Below, in pieces: positions 58,022 through 64,000 of a stretch of 64,000 nucleotides of DNA. The stretch's first letter is position 1; every line of letters starts with the position of its first letter. Made by a program: the position numbers and the translations under genes. The notes beneath the pieces are model-generated. The model was given only the letters and a program-made list of their open reading frames with translations, ran no database searches and was not told the DNA's origin. The stretch comes from a virus: the IMG/VR virus record IMGVR_UViG_3300017991_000051, positions 105,253-169,252 of that record; one strand, 5' to 3'.

Positions 58022-58237
58022 CTAAAAACTAATCCATTCGTTGCTGTTTACAATGTTTCGGGCGTGGCGCTGGCGCTCTTCCTTCGTCTTCGCCCTAGCC
58101 GCCGCCCCGATCAATACGTCCAGAAAGGGGTTGCCGGTCGACTCCGCCAGAGGAGGAATCTCCCGAACAATCTGGTCTTCCGGAATATCAATCACAGCCT
58201 TACCCTGTGCGCGATAATACTTCAGATTATCCGACAT
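58022..58237 (-). CDS. Small helical protein, unknown
   Basis: 71 residues from ATG 58237 behind GGAGGAGG. MSDNLKYYRAQGKAVIDIPE then a helical, basic segment (AAARAKTKEERQRHARNIVN). No family recognised. Confidence 0.55.
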   Translation of the reverse strand: MSDNLKYYRAQGKAVIDIPEDQIVREIPPLAESTGNPFLDVLIGAAARAKTKEERQRHARNIVNSNEWISF

Positions 58238-58275
58238 GAGATTCCTCCTCCACAAAGTACAATGCGTTATAAACT

Positions 58276-59145
58276 CTACGCGTTAACCGTCTTCGGCTTA
58301 AACGGTAACTCAGCCGCGGTAAACCCAGCCGCTGACCGATGTCCGCCGCCTCCCTGCTCCTTACACACCTTCGAGACGTCGACACCGTCCTTGTCACTAT
58401 ACATGCTGACAGTGAATTTATTCCCGTCATGTGCGTAGGCAATACACGCATCGTATTCCTTCATTCGGTCGCCGAAGCCCTTGCTCCCGAACTTGTAGAT
58501 GTTCGTAGCAAAGCACTTGAGCCCGCCCAGCTCCGTCTCGTACCCGAATGCGTCACGCATTTCCTTGCAGTAGGCATCCCGATACTTCATGGCCGTCCGC
58601 CCATTCTCGATGATCCGATCCAGATCCTTGTTCTGGAACTGGCGCGGCGAAAGCAGTTGACGCCATATCGCCGACTTCGGATCCTCGATGCCCGTCTCCA
58701 TCTTCAACCCCTCGAAGAAGGGCAAAGATGTAGGTTTCTTCAACGCGAACTTGTCGTAGTCGCCCAGCAAGGCTACCGCCATCGGCACCGGCTGTCCCTC
58801 AAAGAAATGGCGCCACGCCAGCTCGCAGCCGGCTTCCGCCTTATCCTTGAAGTTGCGCAGTCCCTTTATGCGAGCCTTGATCTCCGGGCCGTAGTCGTAG
58901 TCGCCGGCCGTCACGTGATGATCGATCCACGTAACGTTCTGAGTCTTCTCCCACAGCTTCTTCATGACCTCCGGTTTGAGCGAGAAGTCGACGATGATCA
59001 CCTGCTCATCGGGCTTGATCGAGTCGATATCCAGCTCGTCCTTATAGTCCATTTCCTGGAAGCGCATGTTCATACGATCATGCGCCTTCAGCACGATGGC
59101 CGCCGAACAGCGGCCGTCAGCGTCGTTGTGATGTACCACCAGCAT
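58276..59145 (-). CDS. DHH-family phosphoesterase
   Basis: 289 residues from ATG 59145 with GGGAGG. Motifs: HHNDADG near the N-terminus, IIVDFSLKP, TWIDHH and C-terminal GGGGHRSAAG (DHHA1-type). Such enzymes degrade short oligonucleotides or cyclic dinucleotides with Mn ions. Several mobile-host roles are possible, including nanoRNA turnover. No signal peptide. Confidence 0.8.
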   Translation of the reverse strand: MLVVHHNDADGRCSAAIVLKAHDRMNMRFQEMDYKDELDIDSIKPDEQVIIVDFSLKPEVMKKLWEKTQNVTWIDHHVTAGDYDYGPEIKARIKGLRNFKDKAEAGCELAWRHFFEGQPVPMAVALLGDYDKFALKKPTSLPFFEGLKMETGIEDPKSAIWRQLLSPRQFQNKDLDRIIENGRTAMKYRDAYCKEMRDAFGYETELGGLKCFATNIYKFGSKGFGDRMKEYDACIAYAHDGNKFTVSMYSDKDGVDVSKVCKEQGGGGHRSAAGFTAAELPFKPKTVNA

Positions 59146-59156
59146 ATATTTCCTCC

Positions 59157-59621
59157 CTACGCTACAAACGCGCACTCCAGCGCGCGCTTGATTCTGTTCC
59201 ACGACTCCTCGCGGTTGGATACCCCGGTTTTCTGCTTTACCTCCGGCCATGGCGTCAGGTATATGTTGACGTCCGCCATATCCTCTCTGACGTCGAAGCT
59301 CCACGCCGGAGCACACCCATACCATGGATCCATCCCGGGCATACCCAGCGCGCCAGCCGTATCGCAACACGAACGGTACTCGAATAGGAACATGTCGAGA
59401 AACTGCTTCAGCTGTTCCTTCGTCAACAACGCGACCCACTTAGCGTGAGCAACCGTCTCGTAACACGGATGATCCTGCTCCATGTTCTTCGATGTCTCGG
59501 TCTTACGCCACACGCCCCGCTGCTTCAAACGCTTTGGCTCGAAGTCCGAGAGCGTATGCTCACGCGGCTCAAACGGAGCATCCACATAGATATCGACCGA
59601 GTAGATAATGCCGAACTTCAT
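59157..59621 (-). CDS. Protein of unknown function
   Basis: 154 residues. MKFGIIYSVDIYVDAPFEPR, a Trp/Asp/Pro-rich middle and a helical C-terminus. It is coupled to the next gene by a 1-nt overlap at 59621. Confidence 0.55.
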   Translation of the reverse strand: MKFGIIYSVDIYVDAPFEPREHTLSDFEPKRLKQRGVWRKTETSKNMEQDHPCYETVAHAKWVALLTKEQLKQFLDMFLFEYRSCCDTAGALGMPGMDPWYGCAPAWSFDVREDMADVNIYLTPWPEVKQKTGVSNREESWNRIKRALECAFVA

Positions 59622-59947
59622 TAAACGTCCTCCGTCAATGGCGGGAGATACATCTTCTTCCTGAGCTTGTTCGCGTACTCCAGAGACCCCTTCGTCCCCG
59701 ACTGGACCTGCGTCCTCGACGGGACGTGGTTGCCCCAGTAGTCGTAGTGATCTTCCTTACCCAGCACGCACAGACCGTTCTCGATCATGCGCGTTGCCGT
59801 ACGGCCCATATGGCCCTCCAGCTTCCAGCAGGATCCGTCGTTGATCATCTGCTGCATCGTAGCCACTTCTTCGTCTTCCGTCAGTTCCCCCTGTACCAGT
59901 CCCAGTACATCGGGGGACATCGTCGCCAAATCATTTGGTCTCGACAC
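59621..59947 (-). CDS. Small protein, unknown
   Basis: 108 residues from GTG 59947 behind AGGAGG. Contains WKLEGHMGRTATRMIENGLC and YANKLRKKMYLPPL. No recognised family. Confidence 0.55.
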   Translation of the reverse strand: MSRPNDLATMSPDVLGLVQGELTEDEEVATMQQMINDGSCWKLEGHMGRTATRMIENGLCVLGKEDHYDYWGNHVPSRTQVQSGTKGSLEYANKLRKKMYLPPLTEDV

Positions 59948-60122
59948 TACTTGCCTCCTTTGGTTTATCAACTTCCTTCTTTTCCTCCTCCACCCATCCC
60001 TTACCGCAGTTGAAACAGTGGTACTCCCACTTTCTCACGCCGTCGACAGTAACACACCCTTCATTTTTGACGTCGGGGGCATCACAACACATTCTCTCCG
60101 GATTTCTCAGCTTATTAGTCAC
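59931..60122 (-). CDS. Small zinc-binding protein
   Basis: 63 residues from GTG 60122 with GGGGGG upstream. CCDAP and CFNCGKGW Cys pairs. Acidic/basic C-terminus. Overlaps the next gene by 17 nt. Confidence 0.5.
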   Translation of the reverse strand: MTNKLRNPERMCCDAPDVKNEGCVTVDGVRKWEYHCFNCGKGWVEEEKKEVDKPKEASSVETK

Positions 60123-60795
60123 CTGACCCCCCTGCTGGTTGCCTGACGCCACAGTGAATACATTCCTCCCACTCGTTACCGTCAAGATCGGAGTTGTGAT
60201 GGAAAACACACGTCTCTTCCGGACATTTTTCCACCCACGTCCAAGTGTGATTGCGCCCTCTTATATACAGTTGATGTGGACCGACGTGGCCACTCGCCAT
60301 ATCACACTGATATCCCTCCGGCGACACTGCCGGACACCTGTTACCGACACGACATGGTTCTACGCCGCCGTGAGCTGCCCGCCACTGCTGAACCTCATCC
60401 GGCATCAACTCCACGTTTGCCCCGTTACGACGCATGTATACGCCGGTTCCAGTAGGCTTGTCAATGGTTTTGCCGGCCTTGAACCATGTCTCAATCATGT
60501 TCATCCACTCAGCGCGGCAGTTCTTACACACCCGGAGGGTATAAACGCCACGAGGAGTCAGCTCCCCTTTACAGCGGACTGTGCCCGCCTCCAGAGTGAG
60601 TTTATGATTCTCAGGGCTGGGTAAGTCTATAACAACCGGATCCTTCGCCGGTTCACAGTCTTCTTCATCCGCTATGAACAATATCTTCTGCTCAAACGGG
60701 ATATCCAGCTCCTCCATCGCATAGAAGCAGGCCATCCACAGGGTGCGACGATCTTCCCCTATCTCCCCGCAACGCATACATTTTTCTCCACTCAC
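60115..60795 (-). CDS. Multi-zinc-ribbon protein
   Basis: 226 residues from GTG 60795 behind AAGGAGG, overlapping the preceding stop (GTGA). Cys clusters: CMRCGE, CKNCRAE, CRVGNRCPAV, CPEETC and CIHCGVR. Likely several zinc sites; function unknown. Confidence 0.55.
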   Translation of the reverse strand: MSGEKCMRCGEIGEDRRTLWMACFYAMEELDIPFEQKILFIADEEDCEPAKDPVVIDLPSPENHKLTLEAGTVRCKGELTPRGVYTLRVCKNCRAEWMNMIETWFKAGKTIDKPTGTGVYMRRNGANVELMPDEVQQWRAAHGGVEPCRVGNRCPAVSPEGYQCDMASGHVGPHQLYIRGRNHTWTWVEKCPEETCVFHHNSDLDGNEWEECIHCGVRQPAGGSGD

Positions 60796-61052
60796 TTCTT
60801 CCTCCTTACGAGCGTCCAAACCTGGCCGTTCTTCTCGATTGTCACTAACTTTTTCCCGCGGGGCACCTTCAGCACCGTAATCAAGTGATACCCTGACGAA
60901 TCCGACGCCCAGATGAACTGGTAGCCAGGCACCCCCTCCATAGCCATCCGAATCATTTCATGCTCCGGATATTCGCCAACGCGTTCGATGAATCGCTCCT
61001 TACCATGGGCGGTCAGGCTGTGACAAACCCCATCGATCTTCACAACACGCAT
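60792..61052 (-). CDS. Small protein, unknown
   Basis: 86 residues from ATG 61052 with GGGAGG. Beta-rich, MRVVKIDGVCHSLTAHGKER then a VLKVPRGKKLVTIEKNGQVW end. Resembles a small beta-barrel or RelE-type fold only in style; no motif. Confidence 0.5.
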   Translation of the reverse strand: MRVVKIDGVCHSLTAHGKERFIERVGEYPEHEMIRMAMEGVPGYQFIWASDSSGYHLITVLKVPRGKKLVTIEKNGQVWTLVRRKK

Positions 61053-61063
61053 TGACGCCCTCC

Positions 61064-61261
61064 CTACGGATTCGTCTCCGTATGTATCGTGACGCGCTTG
61101 CACTTCCGGCACTTGAACGTCAGCACCAGCTTCTTCTGAAACAGCCAGTACGGCATTTTGCTACTCCTCATGCTCCGATGCTCTACACATTCCGACGCCT
61201 GCTCGAAACCCGAGGGCATCACCGTCTTATCGATTATCTCGTCATCGTGTCTACAGAACAT
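61064..61261 (-). CDS. Small Cys-containing protein
   Basis: 65 residues with a C-terminal CRKCKRVTIHTET that may bind zinc. Start ATG 61261. Function unknown. Confidence 0.5.
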   Translation of the reverse strand: MFCRHDDEIIDKTVMPSGFEQASECVEHRSMRSSKMPYWLFQKKLVLTFKCRKCKRVTIHTETNP

Positions 61262-61270
61262 AGTTCCTCC

Positions 61271-61486
61271 TCACAGCACCATCTGCGACGTCAGTTCCTT
61301 CACCTTCGTCAACGACGGAAGTTTCCACGCGCCATCTCGAACCTCCTCCGCCTCGATAGCATGCATGATCGCACGCTCACGGGACCAGCTGTTGCAATGC
61401 TGCATCTCATCCAACGCCATAAACATGAGGTTGATGAGGTTGGCCCGCGGTAGGCTCGCTAAGTAGTTGAACAATTTGTCATCCAT
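61271..61486 (-). CDS. Small helical protein
   Basis: 71 residues, ATG 61486 with AAGGAAC upstream. MDDKLFNYLASLPRANLINL, then helical MALDEMQHCNSWSRERAIMH. No family recognised. Confidence 0.55.
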   Translation of the reverse strand: MDDKLFNYLASLPRANLINLMFMALDEMQHCNSWSRERAIMHAIEAEEVRDGAWKLPSLTKVKELTSQMVL

Positions 61487-61516
61487 CTTCCAGTTCCTTT
61501 CTGCCGAATTCGTCGG

Positions 61517-61585
61517 CTATTCCGAATCCCGTTTCGGCTTCCACGGAGCATGACACTCACCACACACACTCTCTCTGCGTAGCAT
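61517..61585 (-). CDS. Tiny CxxC peptide
   Basis: 22 codons from ATG 61585 behind GGAGG. MLRRESVCGECHAPWKPKRD, a CxxC zinc-knuckle-like fragment. Strong Shine-Dalgarno supports translation. Confidence 0.4.
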   Translation of the reverse strand: MLRRESVCGECHAPWKPKRDSE

Positions 61586-61676
61586 TTTTCCTCCAGTAAT
61601 CGATACCGGTCAACTTTTTCAGCGTATACGGCAGTTTCTGTCAACTATTTTACTGCACATCCTCCTCACGTAGCCC

Positions 61677-61871
61677 CTATCGTTCCCAGCTCCTTCTCGT
61701 CCTCTTTACCGGCGGAACGGTTGACAGACAATCCTGATATCGGAAGTGCGCAAATCCACACATATAGGACTTATCGCGCTTGCCCTTTTCCTTCTTCTCG
61801 TAGATCATCAAATGTACAGGAACCTCGATAGTTCCCAGCAATGGAATCTTCGCAATACTACCATGTCCCAT
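61677..61871 (-). CDS. Small basic protein
   Basis: 64 residues, ATG 61871 with GAGGAGG. Ends with a Lys/Arg-rich segment (VKRTRRSWER). Cys at two positions. Unknown. Confidence 0.5.
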   Translation of the reverse strand: MGHGSIAKIPLLGTIEVPVHLMIYEKKEKGKRDKSYMCGFAHFRYQDCLSTVPPVKRTRRSWER

Positions 61872-61882
61872 TAACTGCCTCC

Positions 61883-62059
61883 TCAGTTACCAAACATATT
61901 AGTTATACCACCACCTTTATTGGTTAAAGAGTGTGAGCTTTTACGCGCCGGTCGCAACCGGAGTGGATGCGTAGGCTGACGTTTGGACCGCCAGCTTGTG
62001 ACAACATCCCTGTTATTTTCTTGGGCGGGCTTCCGGGTATCTCTCCCTTCCGCGGCCAC
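61883..62059 (-). CDS. Possible small basic protein
   Basis: 58-codon frame with GTG at 62059; no Shine-Dalgarno seen. Reads like coding sequence (KSSHSLTNKGGGITNMFGN at the end). The 240-nt gap holding it contains nothing else except the palindrome. Weak support. Confidence 0.35.
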   Translation of the reverse strand: MAAEGRDTRKPAQENNRDVVTSWRSKRQPTHPLRLRPARKSSHSLTNKGGGITNMFGN

Positions 62060-62099
62060 AGGCGGTTAGCTCACGATCAACCGGGAACAACCTAAATCC

Positions 62100-62115
62100 T
62101 AGGTCATATGACCTA
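62100..62115. promoter_or_regulatory. 16-bp perfect palindrome
   Basis: TAGGTCATATGACCTA is its own complement. It lies just after the stop of the 62118 gene. Operator-like; regulator unknown. Confidence 0.45.
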
Positions 62116-62117
62116 CA

Positions 62118-62336
62118 TCACATGTGCTCTTGTGATACGGAATGTTTCTGCTTCTCCAACCACATCGCGTTCTGCACCAGTGGGTGCCACAGTGGATCGA
62201 TATCCTCTTTCCAATGTTCACGCCCCCACGTCCGAAACTCTTCCTTCTCCGTCTCGTCCAGATCGTGTCTGAACATATAACGATCAGTATCATAATGGAC
62301 GGTCAGAAGCTCTCCATCGAATTCAATGGTCTTCAC
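62118..62336 (-). CDS. Small protein, unknown
   Basis: 72 residues, GTG start behind GGAGGCACCA. MKTIEFDGELLTVHYDTDRY then DLDETEKEEFRTWGREHW. No motif. Confidence 0.55.
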   Translation of the reverse strand: MKTIEFDGELLTVHYDTDRYMFRHDLDETEKEEFRTWGREHWKEDIDPLWHPLVQNAMWLEKQKHSVSQEHM

Positions 62337-62575
62337 TCTGGTGCCTCCACTTCCTCCGCCTCCATCAACGTAGCGACCAGATCCAAGTACTCGTCGCCGA
62401 TGGGCGGATCATCCTTTTTCAGGGCTCTCCGCAGTGCCGTCACCACCGGCAGGATGTTTCTGTAGGCATGACACTTTATCGCCTCGATAATGTCCGGACG
62501 TCCTACCGAACAACCGTGTGCGTCGAGAGGCAGAACCACCGCCTTCTCGAGCGCATCTTCAAGTTTCATAATCAT
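62333..62575 (-). CDS. Small helical acidic protein
   Basis: 80 residues. MIMKLEDALEKAVVLPLDAH then helical AIKCHAYRNILPVVTALRRA. Overlaps the next start. Similar opening (MKLEKALKM) at 62976-63269. Confidence 0.5.
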   Translation of the reverse strand: MIMKLEDALEKAVVLPLDAHGCSVGRPDIIEAIKCHAYRNILPVVTALRRALKKDDPPIGDEYLDLVATLMEAEEVEAPE

Positions 62576-62979
62576 CAGCTATCCTCCTCAAACGACAATA
62601 GTAAAGCGCATATTTCCTGTAGTTCCGCCTCCATCAGAACGTCCGCTACTTGGTCAAGCGCCTCGTCATCCGTATTGCACCAATGGTCGCACTGATCACG
62701 GTGGCCGCGGAAGCAAGCGTGCACGTCACGCAGCGCCTTTATCATGGCGTCCACAAGCGGCGGCTTCCCCGGTTTAGAGGGGTCCACCGGCGTGTGGTAC
62801 GCCTTAATCAGCTCCCACTCCTTCTGCGCTCGTTCAAGCAATTCGTTCAGGTTCTTGAAGTCGATGTCCATGCTGTCACACACTTCAGCCCACGCAGCGT
62901 GCCCTACGTCGGCAGCTACCAACTCCGACGGCAACCGCGGGAACTGAAGGTCGTTTCTATCCCATAGTTCGTTGCTCAT
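62575..62979 (-). CDS. Protein of unknown function
   Basis: 134 residues. MSNELWDRNDLQFPRLPSEL then acidic helices with CFRGHRDQCDHWCN. Adjacent genes overlap it by one to four bases. Confidence 0.5.
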   Translation of the reverse strand: MSNELWDRNDLQFPRLPSELVAADVGHAAWAEVCDSMDIDFKNLNELLERAQKEWELIKAYHTPVDPSKPGKPPLVDAMIKALRDVHACFRGHRDQCDHWCNTDDEALDQVADVLMEAELQEICALLLSFEEDS

Positions 62980-63269
62980 AGTTGACTAAACTCCTCTGCA
63001 TTAGCTGCAAACGCCAATGTAGCTTCCGCCAGCACATTCCGCTCGTCCTCCGGCGGGTACTCATCACGCACATGTGTTGCCACTGTACGAAGTGTATCGA
63101 CAATCCCCGCATGAAGAAGCTCATACCCACGCGTATGCAATACGTCGTAAACTAGTTTTCGCTGGTCCACCCACGCTACGAACTCCTCCCCGGTAACGCC
63201 CGGATCATGATGCCCAGCGTTCCAGTCCTCATACTCTTTCGCCATCTTCAACGCTTTTTCCAGTTTCAT
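62976..63269 (-). CDS. Small helical protein
   Basis: 97 residues from ATG 63269 behind GGAGGGG. MKLEKALKMAKEYEDWNAGH; helical with HDPGVTGEEFVAWVDQRKLV. No motif. Confidence 0.5.
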   Translation of the reverse strand: MKLEKALKMAKEYEDWNAGHHDPGVTGEEFVAWVDQRKLVYDVLHTRGYELLHAGIVDTLRTVATHVRDEYPPEDERNVLAEATLAFAANAEEFSQL

Positions 63270-63270
63270 T

Positions 63271-63525
63271 TCAACACCCCTCCACAATCTCACAAATGTC
63301 ACCGAGCTTGACCTGCCGCCAAGGCGCGGGCTTGCCCATACCCTCCGGCGGTTCCTCACAACATACCCAGACCGTCGGCTCCATCGGAGGACACTTTGGG
63401 CAATGATTTAACCGTCCCAACGAATAACATTCGCCGTAATGGTTGGTATCGATCATCTTCTCGAACCCACAGGCCTTACACCGATACCGCTTATACCGTA
63501 TCTTCTCCGTTGTCTTGACCGTCAT
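63271..63525 (-). CDS. Zinc-ribbon protein
   Basis: 84 residues. RCKACGFEK and HCPKCPP pairs form a rubredoxin-like zinc site. Overlaps the preceding gene by 35 nt. Confidence 0.55.
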   Translation of the reverse strand: MTVKTTEKIRYKRYRCKACGFEKMIDTNHYGECYSLGRLNHCPKCPPMEPTVWVCCEEPPEGMGKPAPWRQVKLGDICEIVEGC

Positions 63526-63853
63526 CGTACTCCTTTATGATCTTCAACGCCTTCCGCCACTCGACGTGACACGGCGGCCGTCTCGTTATCGACTCTACCA
63601 ACTCCCTGTGCATGGCGATAACCGCTGGCGGCATATCCACCAGCGGCCGCTCCGACTGCGTCCCATTCTCGTATACGATACGAAACATGGGACGAGAGCG
63701 ACTGCCGTAACTGAATATCACGGTCTTAACCGATCCGTACTTGAATATGCCGGGTATCGCCTGCTCCAACGCCACGCTATCCTCCAACTGTCTGGCGAGA
63801 ATAGCCGCTTCCCTGAATTTACGGGATATGTTCCCAATTTCTTCTGCCAGCAT
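63491..63853 (-). CDS. Protein of unknown function
   Basis: 120 residues from ATG 63853 behind GGAGG. MLAEEIGNISRKFREAAILA helix, then a beta part (YGSVKTVIFSYGSRSRPMFR). No motif. Confidence 0.5.
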   Translation of the reverse strand: MLAEEIGNISRKFREAAILARQLEDSVALEQAIPGIFKYGSVKTVIFSYGSRSRPMFRIVYENGTQSERPLVDMPPAVIAMHRELVESITRRPPCHVEWRKALKIIKEYDDGQDNGEDTV

Positions 63854-63867
63854 GTAAACCTCCAATC

Positions 63868-64000
63868 TTACGCCCCTAGAGTCACGTCCGACAGTGTTTC
63901 CAGCCACTCGTGACCCACCTTTGAAAAGTATTGGTCGATCACTTCCTTCCTGGGCAGATCGGTCGGCATGTCCTCATTGGGAATCTCGCTCTCCCACCAC
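63868..64000 (-). CDS. Gene cut by right window edge
   Basis: The last 43 codons of a protein, ending EWLETLSDVTLGA with TAA 63868. Start lies outside. Function unknown. Confidence 0.45.
   Translation of the reverse strand, partial: WWESEIPNEDMPTDLPRKEVIDQYFSKVGHEWLETLSDVTLGA

Noticed and set aside
58237-59439. Long upstream extension of the DHH gene
   Set aside because: Arg/Gly-rich translation before residue 99 is antisense-like and overlaps the 59157 gene; the ATG at 59145 has a strong Shine-Dalgarno.
61459-61644. 61-codon minus-strand frame
   Set aside because: It overlaps the better-supported CxxC peptide and the start of the 61486 gene, and lacks a Shine-Dalgarno.
62020-62095. Third copy of the 18-nt array
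   Set aside because: GGGTATC at 62035 and a CCAC core 18 nt later look similar, but the phase is lost at the next positions.

Overview
The window is part of the genome of a large tailed bacteriophage with a contractile tail (a myovirus). All CDS and RNA genes I can support lie on the minus strand, so transcription runs from high to low coordinates. A tail sheath protein, a major capsid protein with a likely scaffold and protease, tail-fibre-like giants and eight tRNA genes identify it as a phage. The several zinc-ribbon small genes, the tRNA set and the size of the late region suggest a large genome of which this is only a part; both ends are cut inside genes. No terminase or portal is recognisable here. 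A lipoprotein, an outer-membrane-like protein and many Sec signal peptides point to a Gram-negative host, but the species cannot be named from the sequence.

Layout in transcription order. (1) 64.0-44.4 kb: a dense accessory region of small, tightly spaced or overlapping genes with strong Shine-Dalgarno sites. It holds many Cys-rich zinc-ribbon proteins, a DHH phosphoesterase, a LAGLIDADG endonuclease, a BCS1-like AAA+ ATPase, a nucleoside-deoxyribosyltransferase-like protein, a frameshifted PTH2-like gene, an amber-interrupted gene, and tRNAs Asn, Met, Pro, Asp, Gly and Ala set directly between CDSs. (2) 44.3-42.7 kb: a calcineurin-like phosphoesterase flanked on both sides by a strictly phased 18-nt repeat array, which I consider the strongest unexplained signal. 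(3) 42.8-40.8 kb: a self-contained transcription unit (promoter with overlapping inverted repeat, a small gene, tRNA-Ile(UAU), an unknown gene, a radical SAM enzyme, strong terminator). (4) 40.8-22.9 kb: tRNA-Trp, then virion-type proteins mixed with unexpected enzymes: a ferritin-like protein, a DNA ligase with a LigD-type phosphoesterase domain and a C-terminal HEAGH zincin-like region, a second deoxyribosyltransferase-like protein, a carboxy-terminal fragment of RNA polymerase beta-prime, a subtilisin-like protease, a lipoprotein and several glycine-zipper membrane proteins. (5) 24.5-16.9 kb: likely prohead protease, acidic scaffold candidate, decoration candidate, major capsid protein and head-tail joining candidates. 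(6) 16.9-7.0 kb: six consecutive proteins with signal peptides, including two giant repeat-rich fibre-like proteins. (7) 6.9-0 kb: a sigma70-like promoter, then phosphoesterase, winged-helix, HNH, patatin, neck candidates, tail sheath, tail tube candidate and a truncated gene.

Working together, regions 4-7 form the late module. The RNA polymerase fragment, ligase/zincin, subtilase and membrane-active proteins are candidates for proteins carried in the particle and delivered at infection, which is an inference from gene position. The right half looks like an accessory and translation-support region in which tRNA processing and mRNA integrity are coupled by overlaps between stop codons and tRNA 5' ends.
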